Assembly: GCF_000143415.4 (NCBI RefSeq)
Contig: NW_003314272.1
Span: forward strand, 1,265,518-1,329,517
DNA: 64,000 nt
Origin: Selaginella moellendorffii
Lineage: Eukaryota > Streptophyta > Lycopodiopsida > Selaginellales > Selaginellaceae
Reading direction: 5' to 3'
The notes beneath the pieces were generated by a model. That model saw only the letters and a program-made list of their open reading frames with translations, did not search any database and was not told the DNA's origin. Position numbers and translations under genes: made by a program. Of this stretch, positions 24,857 to 34,868 are shown piece by piece. Position 1 is the stretch's first letter. The number at the start of each line of letters is the position of its first letter.

Positions 24857-26253
24857 ATGGCGAGTAGCAGTGGCAGGATTGTGGATAGCCATTTGCACGT
24901 CTGGGCGTCAAAGAAAGAGGTTAAATTGTCGAGCTTGGAAACAGATAAGTAATGCTTGTTCATCAGGCACAAGACTTTCCGTATTTTCCTGGCCAAGAAC
25001 CCACAATCGATGGAAGCATTCAACTCCTTCTCGATGTCAGTTGTTTTTCTTTTCTTTCTTCTCTCTGGATCAAATGGGTGTTCCGTGTCTCGGCTTTCAG
25101 AAGCTTTGTGAGGCTAACGTTGCTGGCGCTCTGATTGTCCAGCCCATCAATCACAAGTTTGATCACTCCTACGTAACAAGGTGATGTTCTCTACTCGTTT
25201 GCAAGGATCTTTGTCTTCCAGAAGCACCAATGTGGAATCAGCAGTGTGCTGCAAAGCCACCCTGAGAAATTCGTTGGGTGCTGCTTGGGAAACCCCGAAC
25301 AAGACGGTCGTGGCTTGGCAGAACTCGAACGCTTAGTTGAGCATGTAAGTTGCTTCTTCCATTTTTCTGCTTTTGCTACAAACTTTTGCCTCGCAGGATG
25401 GATACCGGGCTGTGCGCTTCAATCCATACTTGTGGCCGTCTGGAGAGAAGGCAAGCCTTTGACCAGAAAGCTTTTGTTCCAAACTCTCTCTTTCGTGCAC
25501 AGATGACCAACGAAGTTGGCAAGCGAATGTTTGCAAAGGCCGGGCAGCTTGGCATACCGGTGGGATTCATGTGCTTCAAGGTAGACTTCACTTTAAAGAT
25601 CTCGTGATCCTTGATCTTCTTTGTAAATGAATCAGGGACTCTCTCTTCACATAGAGGAGATCGAGACATTGTGTTCTCTGTATCCATCGACCACTGTCTT
25701 GATTGATCACTTTGGCTTCTGCAAGCCGGCCGTGTGAGCTGCTCAAATTCATAATCCAGCTCACTGTTGGCTTTACTCTTCTGTGTCGTGTTTCTAGCAC
25801 CGAAGAGGAAACTGCGACATGGAACTCGCTCCTGGGCCTCGCTCGATATCCACAGGTTTGCTTACACTACATATAATCTTATGCACTTACACAAAACGAA
25901 AAACTTCTTCACAGGTCTACGTCAAAGTGAGCGCATTCTTTCGGGTGTCGAGAGAGTCATACCCGTACAAGGATACTTGGACAATGCTGCGTCGGCTGCT
26001 GGATGTCTACGGTCCTAGGAGACTCATGTGGGGAAGGTCAGCAAGAAGTCACAAAATACGATCAGATTGACAATCTTTCCTTTCTTGTGGCAGTGATTTT
26101 CCTTTTGTGAATCAGGAGTGTGGATACGCTAACGCGGTAGGCATTCTACACGCTGCGCGTGATCACGGTACGGTGTCCCGAGACGAGCTGGAGTGGCTGC
26201 TCGGTAAGACGGCAAGGCAAGTCTTTGGAGGTGTTTGGGCGGCAAGCAGCTGA
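24857..26253 (+). CDS. Metal-dependent amidohydrolase family 2 protein
   Basis: Ten exons (24857-24919, 24967-25035, 25101-25180, 25245-25344, 25397-25450, 25503-25580, 25636-25733, 25798-25855, 25915-26036, 26094-26253) join to 293 residues. The TIM-barrel metal motif D-S-H-L-H-V-W is near the N-terminus, with further ligands likely in V-Q-P-I-N-H, I-D-H-F and W-G-R-S-D-F-P. The relatives are 2-pyrone-4,6-dicarboxylate-lactonase-like hydrolases; the plant substrate is unknown. An upstream ATG at 24711 could add a transit peptide by splicing, but I could not confirm it. The fifth intron (25451-25502) has a GC donor. Confidence 0.85.
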
Positions 26254-26369
26254 AATGGTGTGATTGAGACTCGACACATTTCAAAGAACAACATGAAAAC
26301 TTTTAACACCTCGTTTACTATTATAACTCTCAGTGCTCACACACATCTATACATTCGCACCATCTGTGC

Positions 26370-27617
26370 TCACGGTATTGGAACTGGTCCATCACCTGCA
26401 CATTATCAGTCAGCAAAGCTTTAACACCGCATATCTGAAGACGTACCTGGTTTTGGCTCATCACCGGGTTTTGGAAGTGGGCCTTTGCCTGGAGAAAAAG
26501 GAAATAAAGTAGGTAGAAAGCTGATAGAAAAGTGCAAACCTGGCCTGGGCTTGTTTCCAGGAAGTGGTTTGCCTCCAGGACGCGGTTCTGCACAAAACAA
26601 AAAGTTGGAAACTGAAGAGGGAAACAGAAAAGACCTGGCTTTGGTTCAGGCTTCGGATTTGGCCTTGCTCTTCCTGGTTTTGGCAATGGTTCGTGATGAA
26701 TGAATCGGTCATTGAAAACATGCTATACAGACCTGGCTGTGGCAAAGGTTCGTCTCCTGGGTTTGGCTTTGGCTCGTCTCCTGGATTTGGCTTTGGCTCG
26801 TCTCCTGGGTTTGGCTTTGGCTCGTCTCCTGGGTTTGGCTTTGGCTCGTCTCCTGGGTTTGGCTTTGGCTCGTCTCCTGGATTTGGCTTTGGCTCGTCTC
26901 CTGGATTTGGCTTTGGTTCGCTCCCTGGCAGACGAACACAATGACAAACTTGCAAAAAAAGGAAGTGTGCAGACCTGGTTCATCCCCTGGGTTTGGCTTT
27001 GGCTCGTCTCCTGGGTTTGGCTTTGGTTCGTTCCCTGGAAGACAAATACAATGACAAACTTGCAAGAATGAAGTGTGCAGACCTGGTTCATCCCCTGGGT
27101 TTGGCTTTGGCTCGTCTCCTGGGTTTGGCTTTGGCTCGTCTCCTGGATTTGGCTTTGGTAAAATGACAGGAAGAAAAATGACTTGTAACCAACCTGGCTG
27201 CGGCTTTGGCTCATTTCCGGGCGATGGTAAAGGATCAGCTCCTGGAGTTAGCTTGGGTTCGTCTCCGGGTGCAGGCTTCGTCGGAACTGGTACACCACCT
27301 GGAAAAACGAAAGAAGAAAGCATCTGCGAGTGTTATATAATGCGCCACTAAACAATAGAAACGAAGTACCTGGTCTGTCAATCAGCTTGCGACCAACTGC
27401 GAGGAAAAGCTTGTAAACAAGAAAAGAAAAAGAGAAGAGAAAAATCTCAGTACTTGGATTCAGCTGGTTCGTACCGAGTGTTCCTCCCTCGGCCCGGTCT
27501 GACAAAATGGAAGAACCTTAAGTTTCTGTGTGAGAAACCAGCGATATCCTTACTCTTGGCTCCATTCAGGCTCGACAATGCGATGTACGCAAACGCCAAC
27601 AAAACGAAGAACTTCAT
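26370..27617 (-). CDS. Secreted Pro-rich tandem-repeat protein (gene B)
   Basis: Eleven exons, all joined by phase-1 introns, encode 235 residues: 27617-27554, 27498-27454, 27396-27370, 27298-27194, 27142-27083, 27034-26975, 26924-26733, 26673-26635, 26587-26540, 26488-26447, 26395-26370. A signal peptide (M-K-F-F-V-L-L-A-F-A-Y-I-A-L-S-S) is followed by I-G-R-K-L-I-D-R-P in a 27-base exon matching the V-A-R-K-L-L-T-D-G exon of gene A. The rest is mostly the eight-residue unit G-D-E-P-K-P-N-P, with whole exons as repeat modules. Introns flanking the modules are near-identical to each other, indicating recent exon duplication. I do not recognise a described family. Secretion is inferred from the leader only. 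A TATA-like TTAAAAA lies about 65 bases upstream. Confidence 0.7.
26738..26925 (-). repeat. 24-bp coding minisatellite of gene B
   Basis: About seven near-identical 24-base units, each encoding G-D-E-P-K-P-N-P, form the largest exon of gene B. Units differ mainly at synonymous AAT/AAC positions. Confidence 0.9.
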
Positions 27618-29201
27618 CCTTTTCGCGGCTACGGAGCGATTGATCGATGATCTTATCTCCACTCGAGAGAAAGAGTGGGGTTTTTAAGCGCACCCCAAAA
27701 GTGACAGCGATGAGTGGTACATGGACTGCGTAACCACGCGCGCTGGACTGTCGTATGCACCTAGTTGCTGAAAAGACCGAGCCACCTTAATAGGCAATGG
27801 CCGGCTTTTTTTTTTCCCATCTTTCTTTGTGCTGGAGTTGCCAGCTTCTGTTTTATGCAGATGTCGTGCTCAATGGAGAGTGGGCCGTCCGTCGAGAATT
27901 TTGGAAGCACAACAGGTACGACGAGATATGCCTGCCACTGGGGGAGATTTACAAAATCGGTAAGGATTAATGATGCCCGTAGCACTACCAAAGTTTAATT
28001 TACTTGGAGTGGGAAAGGATCAAACTCGAGTCGGCCACGAGGGACTTCTTGTCCGAGGTTCTCGACACGTAAAATGCCCGCTCTGGGCATCAAGCGCACG
28101 GATCGCTCTCGACCTCAGGAAGGCTACCTCCATAGCTACGCGCCACCATCCCATGGTGCTATGATGAGAAAGATCAGAATAAATAAAAACAAAGTTAGTC
28201 ATTTGCGCATCTTGCAGCGTAGGTGGAGTACATTTTTCTAAAGGATGCCGAGCTTTACGCGGTGGCCAGACTGCGCCACCACGCTCATAATTGTAAAATG
28301 GCGATGGGTTCTTTGGCATTTGCTTTTGGAGAGAAAGCATCTTTATTTGACGTGAGGAAAGAAGCTCTTTTCATAGTTTGGGGTGAGAGAGGATCGAACT
28401 CTCGACTTGAGCATGCCTCTATAGCTGTGACGCGCTGGCCCAAATTGTCAATTTGGGCAGTTGCAAGAGAAGCTTGAACTCCCAACCTTGGTATAAATCA
28501 AAAGCTTTAAGATCTACACATATTGCATTTGCAAAGTGTGTTGAGGAAAGCTTGAACTCCTCCAAATCTGTCAATAGTACGCATTTGGACAACCGCCCAT
28601 TTTGATCCGGGATATCGTGCATGGAGTAATGTGTGCCTCGTGCATTTTGCTAGAGCACACCGGGTGAGAGTCAAGGTCACTCAAATTTATCGTGATGACG
28701 TTCTTCCACAAAAAGTTTGCAGTCTAGAGGTGAGAGAGGATTGAACTTTCGACCTGGGGGTGGGCATTTTGTCAATGACATGTGACAAATACCTTTCTTT
28801 GGCTCGAACTTTCCTTTCTGGAGCTATTGTAACGAATCCGGAAACGTGTCCCTCGGATGTGAGCTTCGCATGGAGTGATTTCAATCGATTTGGAGAGCAT
28901 CTTCCCATGTATACGTGACGTAGAAGAAAGCAAAAGCGAGTAGAGGTACAAGCGAAAGATCTTTTCTCGTGTTTGGCATGAGGCCAGGCCGCCTGACGCG
29001 ATTTCGAATATGCCACTGTTGACAACGGAGTTTCTAGCGGTGCTGGTTGCAGCATGGAGGATCCACGAACCCACCCACAGTGATAAAGACAACCTCAGAC
29101 AAAACCAGGTACTATAAACTCTTCACACCTTCTCCATAGGCGATCGATCTTTCGCGCGAGAAGCTTGTTCCGCAACAAGGGATCCAAGAAACCCATTGCA
29201 A
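27618..29201. repeat. Gene-poor stretch with tRNA-like repeat fragments
   Basis: No gene is supported. On the minus strand, pieces near 28015-28035, 28378-28450 and 28720-28745 share a motif like GAGAGTTCGATCCTCTC that resembles a tRNA T-arm/B-box. The copy at 28378-28450 also has an A-box-like part, suggesting a tRNA-derived SINE family. Confidence 0.35.
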
Positions 29202-30958
29202 ATGCGTCGCTCTTGCAGCCAGCAGTCCTTGAGCGATCTCTTAATTGGCGCCCCGGCTGTGGCCCTCTCCCCCCAGAAGAAATGCAACGTTGCAAACGGG
29301 CGAAATGGCATACGAAGGCTGCGCAAGAACACCGTTGTCAAGATCCTGGCTCGTCTCAACAGGGCCTCTAGAAAATCTTCGCGCGGCTTTGCTCTCGCCT
29401 CCAGAAGATGTTCCTCCACGCCCTCCTCGCCAAAAGTCGTGAGTATCGTCGAGAAAGTTCGAGTTCGAGCTGATCTTTCTTGTCTTGTCCAGTGCTTGGA
29501 TGGATCTAAGAAAGATCATCGAGACAAGCTGGTGCTACTGAATTTGCTTGCTGCGCTCTATGGCCTTGGAAACGTAATCTCCAAGTTCGTGGACGCAGGA
29601 GCAGCTCCAGCAACTTTAAACTCGGCAGTCAAATACGCGTCGGCGTCGCTTGTGTTCCTTCCGTTTCTGATTCGAAGCCTCAAGAGCGACGATGGCGGCC
29701 ACATTCGAGCTGGAGTGGAGCTTAGCTTGTGGACGTTTGCTCACAGCCTTCTCTCGAGTAGCAGCCCGAGAAGCACCGACATGAACGCGGCTTCACTGCT
29801 CTATGCATTGACGGTGAGCCCGATCGTAAAGAACGCGTAGGTTTTGATCTTCGTTTTACAGGTTCTTGGCATTCCCGTCATGCAGCTCTATGCCGGGAGA
29901 TCAAGCAAAGTTACATGGCTGGCTATCACGGCGGCTCTCCTCGGTAAGTTCGTGGCCTTCATGATCGTTTTGAGTTGGAATTGGCAACTTCTTTTCTTGT
30001 TAAAGTCGTTGACTTAGAACTTTGGTCGTCCATGGCAGGCATGGGACTCCTGGAAGAAGAAGGAGCTGGATGGAAGGGAATTCTTCTACCATCGTGTGAT
30101 AGCACCTGGGCGATTGTCGAGGCATCCTTCTCCATCCTCCAGCTTCTTCGATCGGAATCACTTGGAAGGAACCGAGACCCCGTGCGATTAAATGCGATTC
30201 AGCTGTCGCTTCTCTCGATCCTCAACGCTGGAGTGGAGCTGAGCCACCTCAACTCCTGGACTAGTCTCGTGAGCGAAGCACAAACGCTACCGTGGTGTCC
30301 TCTGCTTTTCAGTGGCCTCGTCTGCGTCGGCCTGGGGAGTTTGCTGGAAATGCGAGGCCTTCGAGGAGTGAACAGCTCCACCATCGCCATGAGCAGCCTC
30401 ATGATACCAGTTTGGGGAGCTTTCTTCTCGCTGCTAGAGCAGGGAAGATCCTCGCAGGAGATCGCCCTTCTCTCGGGGATGGTTCTCACGGTTGCCAGGC
30501 TTTCTAGCTTCTTCATGCATGGACTGCTACACCATCGAGACGACGAGGAGGAGGATAATAGCAACAGCCAGCAAAGTTCTCAAAAATCGGGGGTTAGAAA
30601 CCATCTTCCAGTGATGATCTTATCGTGCCAGTTGAAGTATCCATACTACGTTAACCAGGCCCAGGCTCTTCTTGGAGATGTGGACTCGAGCATGAACTCC
30701 AGCCTAGAGCTACTGGAAAACACGAGCTTTCCCGATCACCAACAGCGAGAAATCTATCAAGTGAAGGCTTTGCATGATCATCTACTAGTAGGCGCATCCG
30801 ATGGGATTCAAGGGAGTGGTCATGCTGACTACTCGCTTGTAGACACAACTGTTCATATCGTCACGAACTTTAACAACACCTTCGTCGCCTTGAGTGTGAG
30901 TACGCTGCAAACGTTGGCGAGCTGGGCAGACAGTACTCTCACGATTTTTGTAAGCTAG
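29202..30958 (+). CDS. EamA/DMT-superfamily transporter, probably plastid-targeted
   Basis: Four exons (29202-29438, 29493-29813, 29862-29943, 30039-30958) join to 519 residues. The first 70 residues are Ser/Arg-rich and look like a transit peptide. About ten hydrophobic segments follow, with two EamA-like halves (L-N-L-L-A-A-L-Y-G-L-G-N-V, and later S-S-T-I-A-M-S-S-L-M-I-P-V-W-G-A-F-F). EamA proteins are drug/metabolite-type membrane transporters; the substrate is unknown. The last 140 residues after the final membrane segment are not typical of the family, and this tail overlaps the end of the convergent ferroportin gene, so the true C-terminus may differ by an unseen splice. Confidence 0.7.
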
Positions 30959-32755
30959 ATCTGTAGAAGTATGATGAAAAGAGCAAGGCTGCAATTGTAA
31001 CGATGACGTAGGAGATGATCACAAGCCTTCCGAACTCCTGTAAATGAAATACAAGACCATCCATCAGGTACCTGAAAGAATATCACCACCTTTGGATCTG
31101 GTGCTAGAATAGTTATAACGAAGGATAGGAGGGTCATCAGCGATTGCAAGGCGCTTTGCACGCCACCAATTCTTCCTCTCTCTTGTTCTTCGACTGTGGA
31201 CTGGATCACAAAAATGAGAGGAAAGCCAAGCTTAAGTTCTTGCCTGCATGAGCTGGGTCACGGCCAGATCAAACATCCACAGGCCCAGTCGAGAAGCTAC
31301 GATTCCAGAGATAAGAAGTGATGCCGCGACGCTGGTCTTGTGGATCCAAACCGAGGCCACGCTCACCATCAAGCACAGCCACTGCACAAAGACGTTTTGA
31401 GAGAGTTCTTCCGGGATGTTTTCTACGAGAGGGGCATTTACTTGAGTCGAGATGGCCCAGAGGCCTGCTTTGCCGGTTCCTTCCCTGGACTGGAGAACTG
31501 GATACATATATGTTGCTGCCACTCCTAAGAATGCTCCAAGGCCTCTTGCAACACCAATTATGTGCGCTGGCACTCCCTTCCATGCCAATGCGGCAGTCAT
31601 CACAAATCCAAAGCTGGGAGAAAAGATAGAAATATTGAAGAGGAAGTTTATTCGAACCTTAGAACTGTGCAGTGGAGGACTGCCAATGCCACCGCTGCTA
31701 GCACCACTTCTTGTCTGAAGTAGCTCGCCCATCCATCGATCATCGCAATACAAGCTCCCTTGACGAGTTGCGTGACTCCGGTTAGAGCTCTAGGATCAAG
31801 TTTATCCTGACATTTCTTGGATCTGGAGAGCTTCTGGAGCGCAGGGGCGCGGTGGAAGACGGTAGACAAAAGCCGATACTCCAGAGCGAGGCTCAAACCA
31901 TTCCACGCGACAGTGGCGATCAAGCAAGGAATCGCCGAGAAGCTGCTCAGCCAGATCCCCACGAATGCGGGAGCCAGCATCTTGCAAACCAGATCGATCC
32001 GCTTCATCGCCGAGTTGATACGCGTGAGGCTCTGCCCCGGAAGCTCGCCCAATGTCACAGCCCTGTGAAATCAAGAGACCGTTAAAAGAAATCCCAAATC
32101 CCTAAAAACAGAGGACTCCGACCAGTCCCGCTCGAGCAGGATTCCCACCGCCAGCCCGCTGAGAATCCCCACGGCGCCCAGGGAATGGACACTTGCGATC
32201 GCGAGTTTCCTGCCCAATGGCGGGATTGATCCCGGGATGAGCAGCGGCGAAAGGGCAGTGGCGGACAAGGCGATGGACACGTTTCGTGTCCCGATTCCAA
32301 GCCGGAGAAGCTGCGCATGGTCACACAGAATTAGAGGAAAGAACGATCGCAAGCGTTTGGCTTTGCTCGCCTTGATGTGGCTGATTTTGTCGACTGCGCT
32401 TCCAATGGCAGCGCCGAATGCCGACGTTGCGGCGGCCTGGACGAGGCCATACGCCGCGGTGAGGAGCAGAGAATTGGATCCCACTCTCATGAGCAGCAGA
32501 GCGACCAGGAAATCCCACATTCTGCGCAAAGAACTGGCATGATCAATCCGAGAAAGATGGGATCCTGAGAGCAATTTACCCGGCTCCCCATCGCCCCAAG
32601 AACTGAGCCGCGTACAAGAGCCTCAAATCCACCACCTCTTCCTCCTCCTCTTCTTCCTCTCCTCCAAATTGATCCAACGCCACGAGAAGCGTCTGAGAAG
32701 AATTAAACTCCTCGCCACCATCGCCATCCCGACCGCAAAGCTCCCCGTCCACCAT
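30939..32755 (-). CDS. IREG: Ferroportin (SLC40A/IREG) metal exporter
   Basis: Seven exons (32755-32580, 32521-32371, 32310-32123, 32062-31658, 31613-31244, 31200-31090, 31037-30939) join to 499 residues. An acidic N-terminus is followed by about a dozen membrane segments. Family blocks include F-L-G-R-W-G, L-L-L-T-A-A-Y-G-L-V, R-I-D-L-V-C-K-M-L-A-P, S-R-L-G-L-W-M-F-D-L and G-G-V-Q-S-A-L-Q-S. Plant ferroportins export Fe, Co or Ni across the plasma membrane or into vacuoles. Two introns (32311-32370 and 31201-31243) have GC donors. The N-terminus could start at 32833 instead, adding 26 residues. The last 20 coding bases overlap the convergent EamA gene. Confidence 0.88.
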
Positions 32756-32836
32756 AGTGATGCTTGCAAATGCCTTGGATTTATCAAGCTTTCTAGCTAC
32801 AGTCGAAGTATATATATACACGCACGCGCGCACAAG

Positions 32837-34509
32837 TCATTTAGTGCTGAAGTGGCCCTTGAGGAAAGCGATCATGTCGTTGTAGACGTCGTCCCGCGCT
32901 CGAGTGCTGAGGATGAAATCGAGGTGTGCATAATCCTCCACGTACAGCACCTTGGGGTTGCAAGTGAGGAGCTCCAGTGTGTGTGCGACATCTTTGGTGT
33001 CGGACAAGCAGTCCTTGCCACCGTAAGCCATCCACACTGGAAGGGCAGGAATGGTGGCGATGTCATACTTTGGAGGATGGAGCTGGCGGTAGTTTCGCAG
33101 ATTTCCCACCCAGCCATAGTCGAACCGCTCATACGTGCCCTTCCGGATCACTGAAGAAGATCAAAGAGCTTTATCGCCAAGACAAGAGGAAGAAAGAGTA
33201 CCGACTTTGTGCGAGGTGCTGCATGTTCTTGAGAGACGTGGACTGTGGCTCGTACTGCAAGTAGTATGGGATTCTCGACACGTTGAAGCAACAGTTGGGA
33301 CCTAGAAGGAAACCACCAAAGTGTTTTGCCTGTCACAACGAGTTCACAGCTCGAGACCGGCTTACCAGTTATGGCCGCCAGAAGGTTTCCACAGTCCACT
33401 TCCGGATCTGCGCAGGCCTTGTCAACGAGCTCCACGCCGATTTCGCTGGACAAGCAGCAGGACTTGATTGAGCAGGAAAGCAAATCAAATCAGAAGAACC
33501 TTACTTGTGAAGGTTGAATTCATACAGACCAACCGCATTGCAAATCTGTCAGTGGGAGCCGGGTAAATCGAAACCATCTCCAGAGGTTGCAAGAAGCTAC
33601 GTACCGCGTCAATGTAAAGAAATGCGGCAGTACGAATGAGCTTGGAGGTGATATGATCCAAGTACGTGATCGGGCTCAGGAATGCCGCACCAGATACCAG
33701 TCGAGAAGTTTTTGGTGATGTTAGCGCCGCCAGGCCTATGATGGTGCCCTGTGAAAACCGGAGAGAGGATCGAATTCAGCACAAGAAGAAACATACGTCC
33801 CACACCTGAGAATGGCCAACGTAAAACACTTCCGAAGATGTTGAGCTGTGAATAAACTCCAGTATTGCTGGGATGTCATACTCTGCGAGTTCGTCCCAAG
33901 ACCAGTCCCAGTATTTCTGTGAATAATTTGTCATCAATCACACAAACCAATGAGGAGCACGGAAAGCCATGATGATCATGATCGAGAACCTTATCGTGTA
34001 TGGAGAGAGTTTCGTGACCCCGGCTCCAATAAGTTCCACGGCCGTTGGAAATCCACACATCAAAACCTTCATCTGCCAGGATAAAACCAAGTGATTGCGA
34101 TGGCGGATTCAGAAACCAAGTATCGCCCCCCTGGAAATCAAAAACAAGAAGAAAATTCTTTTCAGAGATGATCTCCCTAGTCATATCCCGAAACATGAAA
34201 AACTCTCAAACCTGGAGCAATCCATGCTGGAGCAAGACTGCCGGACGAGGAAGGGCACCACCCTTGCGAACTCCATACGGGATCCGCTGGACAGCAACGT
34301 GGAATCCATCTAGAGTGGTCACCTGTGTCGGGTCGATTGATCGTGAAAGAGGAGTGACAAGATAAGATCATTACCTTGTGCTCGAGACAAGGATACCCAA
34401 ATGGCCGCACGAAGACGCTGCACAAGCCAGCTCCTCGATCAAGCGAGGCAGAGGAAGGTAAGGAGAGACAGAGGAGCACTGTGGCGGCGATTGCCCACAT
34501 CCACTCCAT
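32837..34509 (-). CDS. Acid lipase, AB-hydrolase (triacylglycerol lipase 2-like)
   Basis: Nine exons (34509-34375, 34322-34212, 34130-33990, 33916-33806, 33748-33605, 33545-33505, 33445-33366, 33301-33206, 33150-32837) join to 390 residues. A signal peptide ([12 protein letters not shown]) leads into the lipase fold. L-L-Q-H-G-L-L-Q is the oxyanion region, G-H-S-Q-G holds the nucleophile Ser165, Y-G-G-K-D the acid, and Y-A-H-L-D-F the histidine. The family contains eukaryotic gastric/lysosomal-type lipases and plant homologues that hydrolyse acylglycerols or sterol esters in secretory or lytic compartments. All three catalytic residues are present. Confidence 0.9.
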
Positions 34510-34868
34510 ATCCAGCCCTCTGCCCTGCCGTGAATTTCAAACATCCCTCTTCACAATATTTAAACCTTTAATATTCGACTGTGACTATTAGCATTACTAA
34601 CAGGAGAACCAAGGTATGACAAGATCTATGTATGTACAAGATCAAAGTTGGTCAAGTGAAAGGTTCTGCGATTGCCTACTCCTTTTTTTCAGCATTCCTG
34701 CTAATTCTTTGCGGTTGATGTTTGGACAAATGTCACGAGGCGACAAATTGTTGTCTCCTGGAGGAACTCGTCAGAGCTGTCCGCTTTCTCCAGCTTGCTC
34801 CTTCCTCTCGATCTTGATCAGGGTTTCTAGATCCAAGAGAAGAAAGAAAAGCTATTTGATTAGCGAAC
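34510..34868. promoter_or_regulatory. Shared divergent upstream region, lipase and PRUNE-like gene
   Basis: Start codons of the two genes face away from each other 359 bases apart, so this stretch must hold both promoters. A TATTTAAACC-like TATA sequence at about 34557-34566 fits the lipase side. Confidence 0.4.

Noticed and set aside
26738-27170. Regular direct repeats with spacers, CRISPR-like at first sight
   Set aside because: They are coding 24-base units and duplicated exons of gene B in a plant nuclear genome.
28378-28450. Possible second tRNA gene
   Set aside because: Only the T-arm is convincing; acceptor and anticodon stems do not pair.
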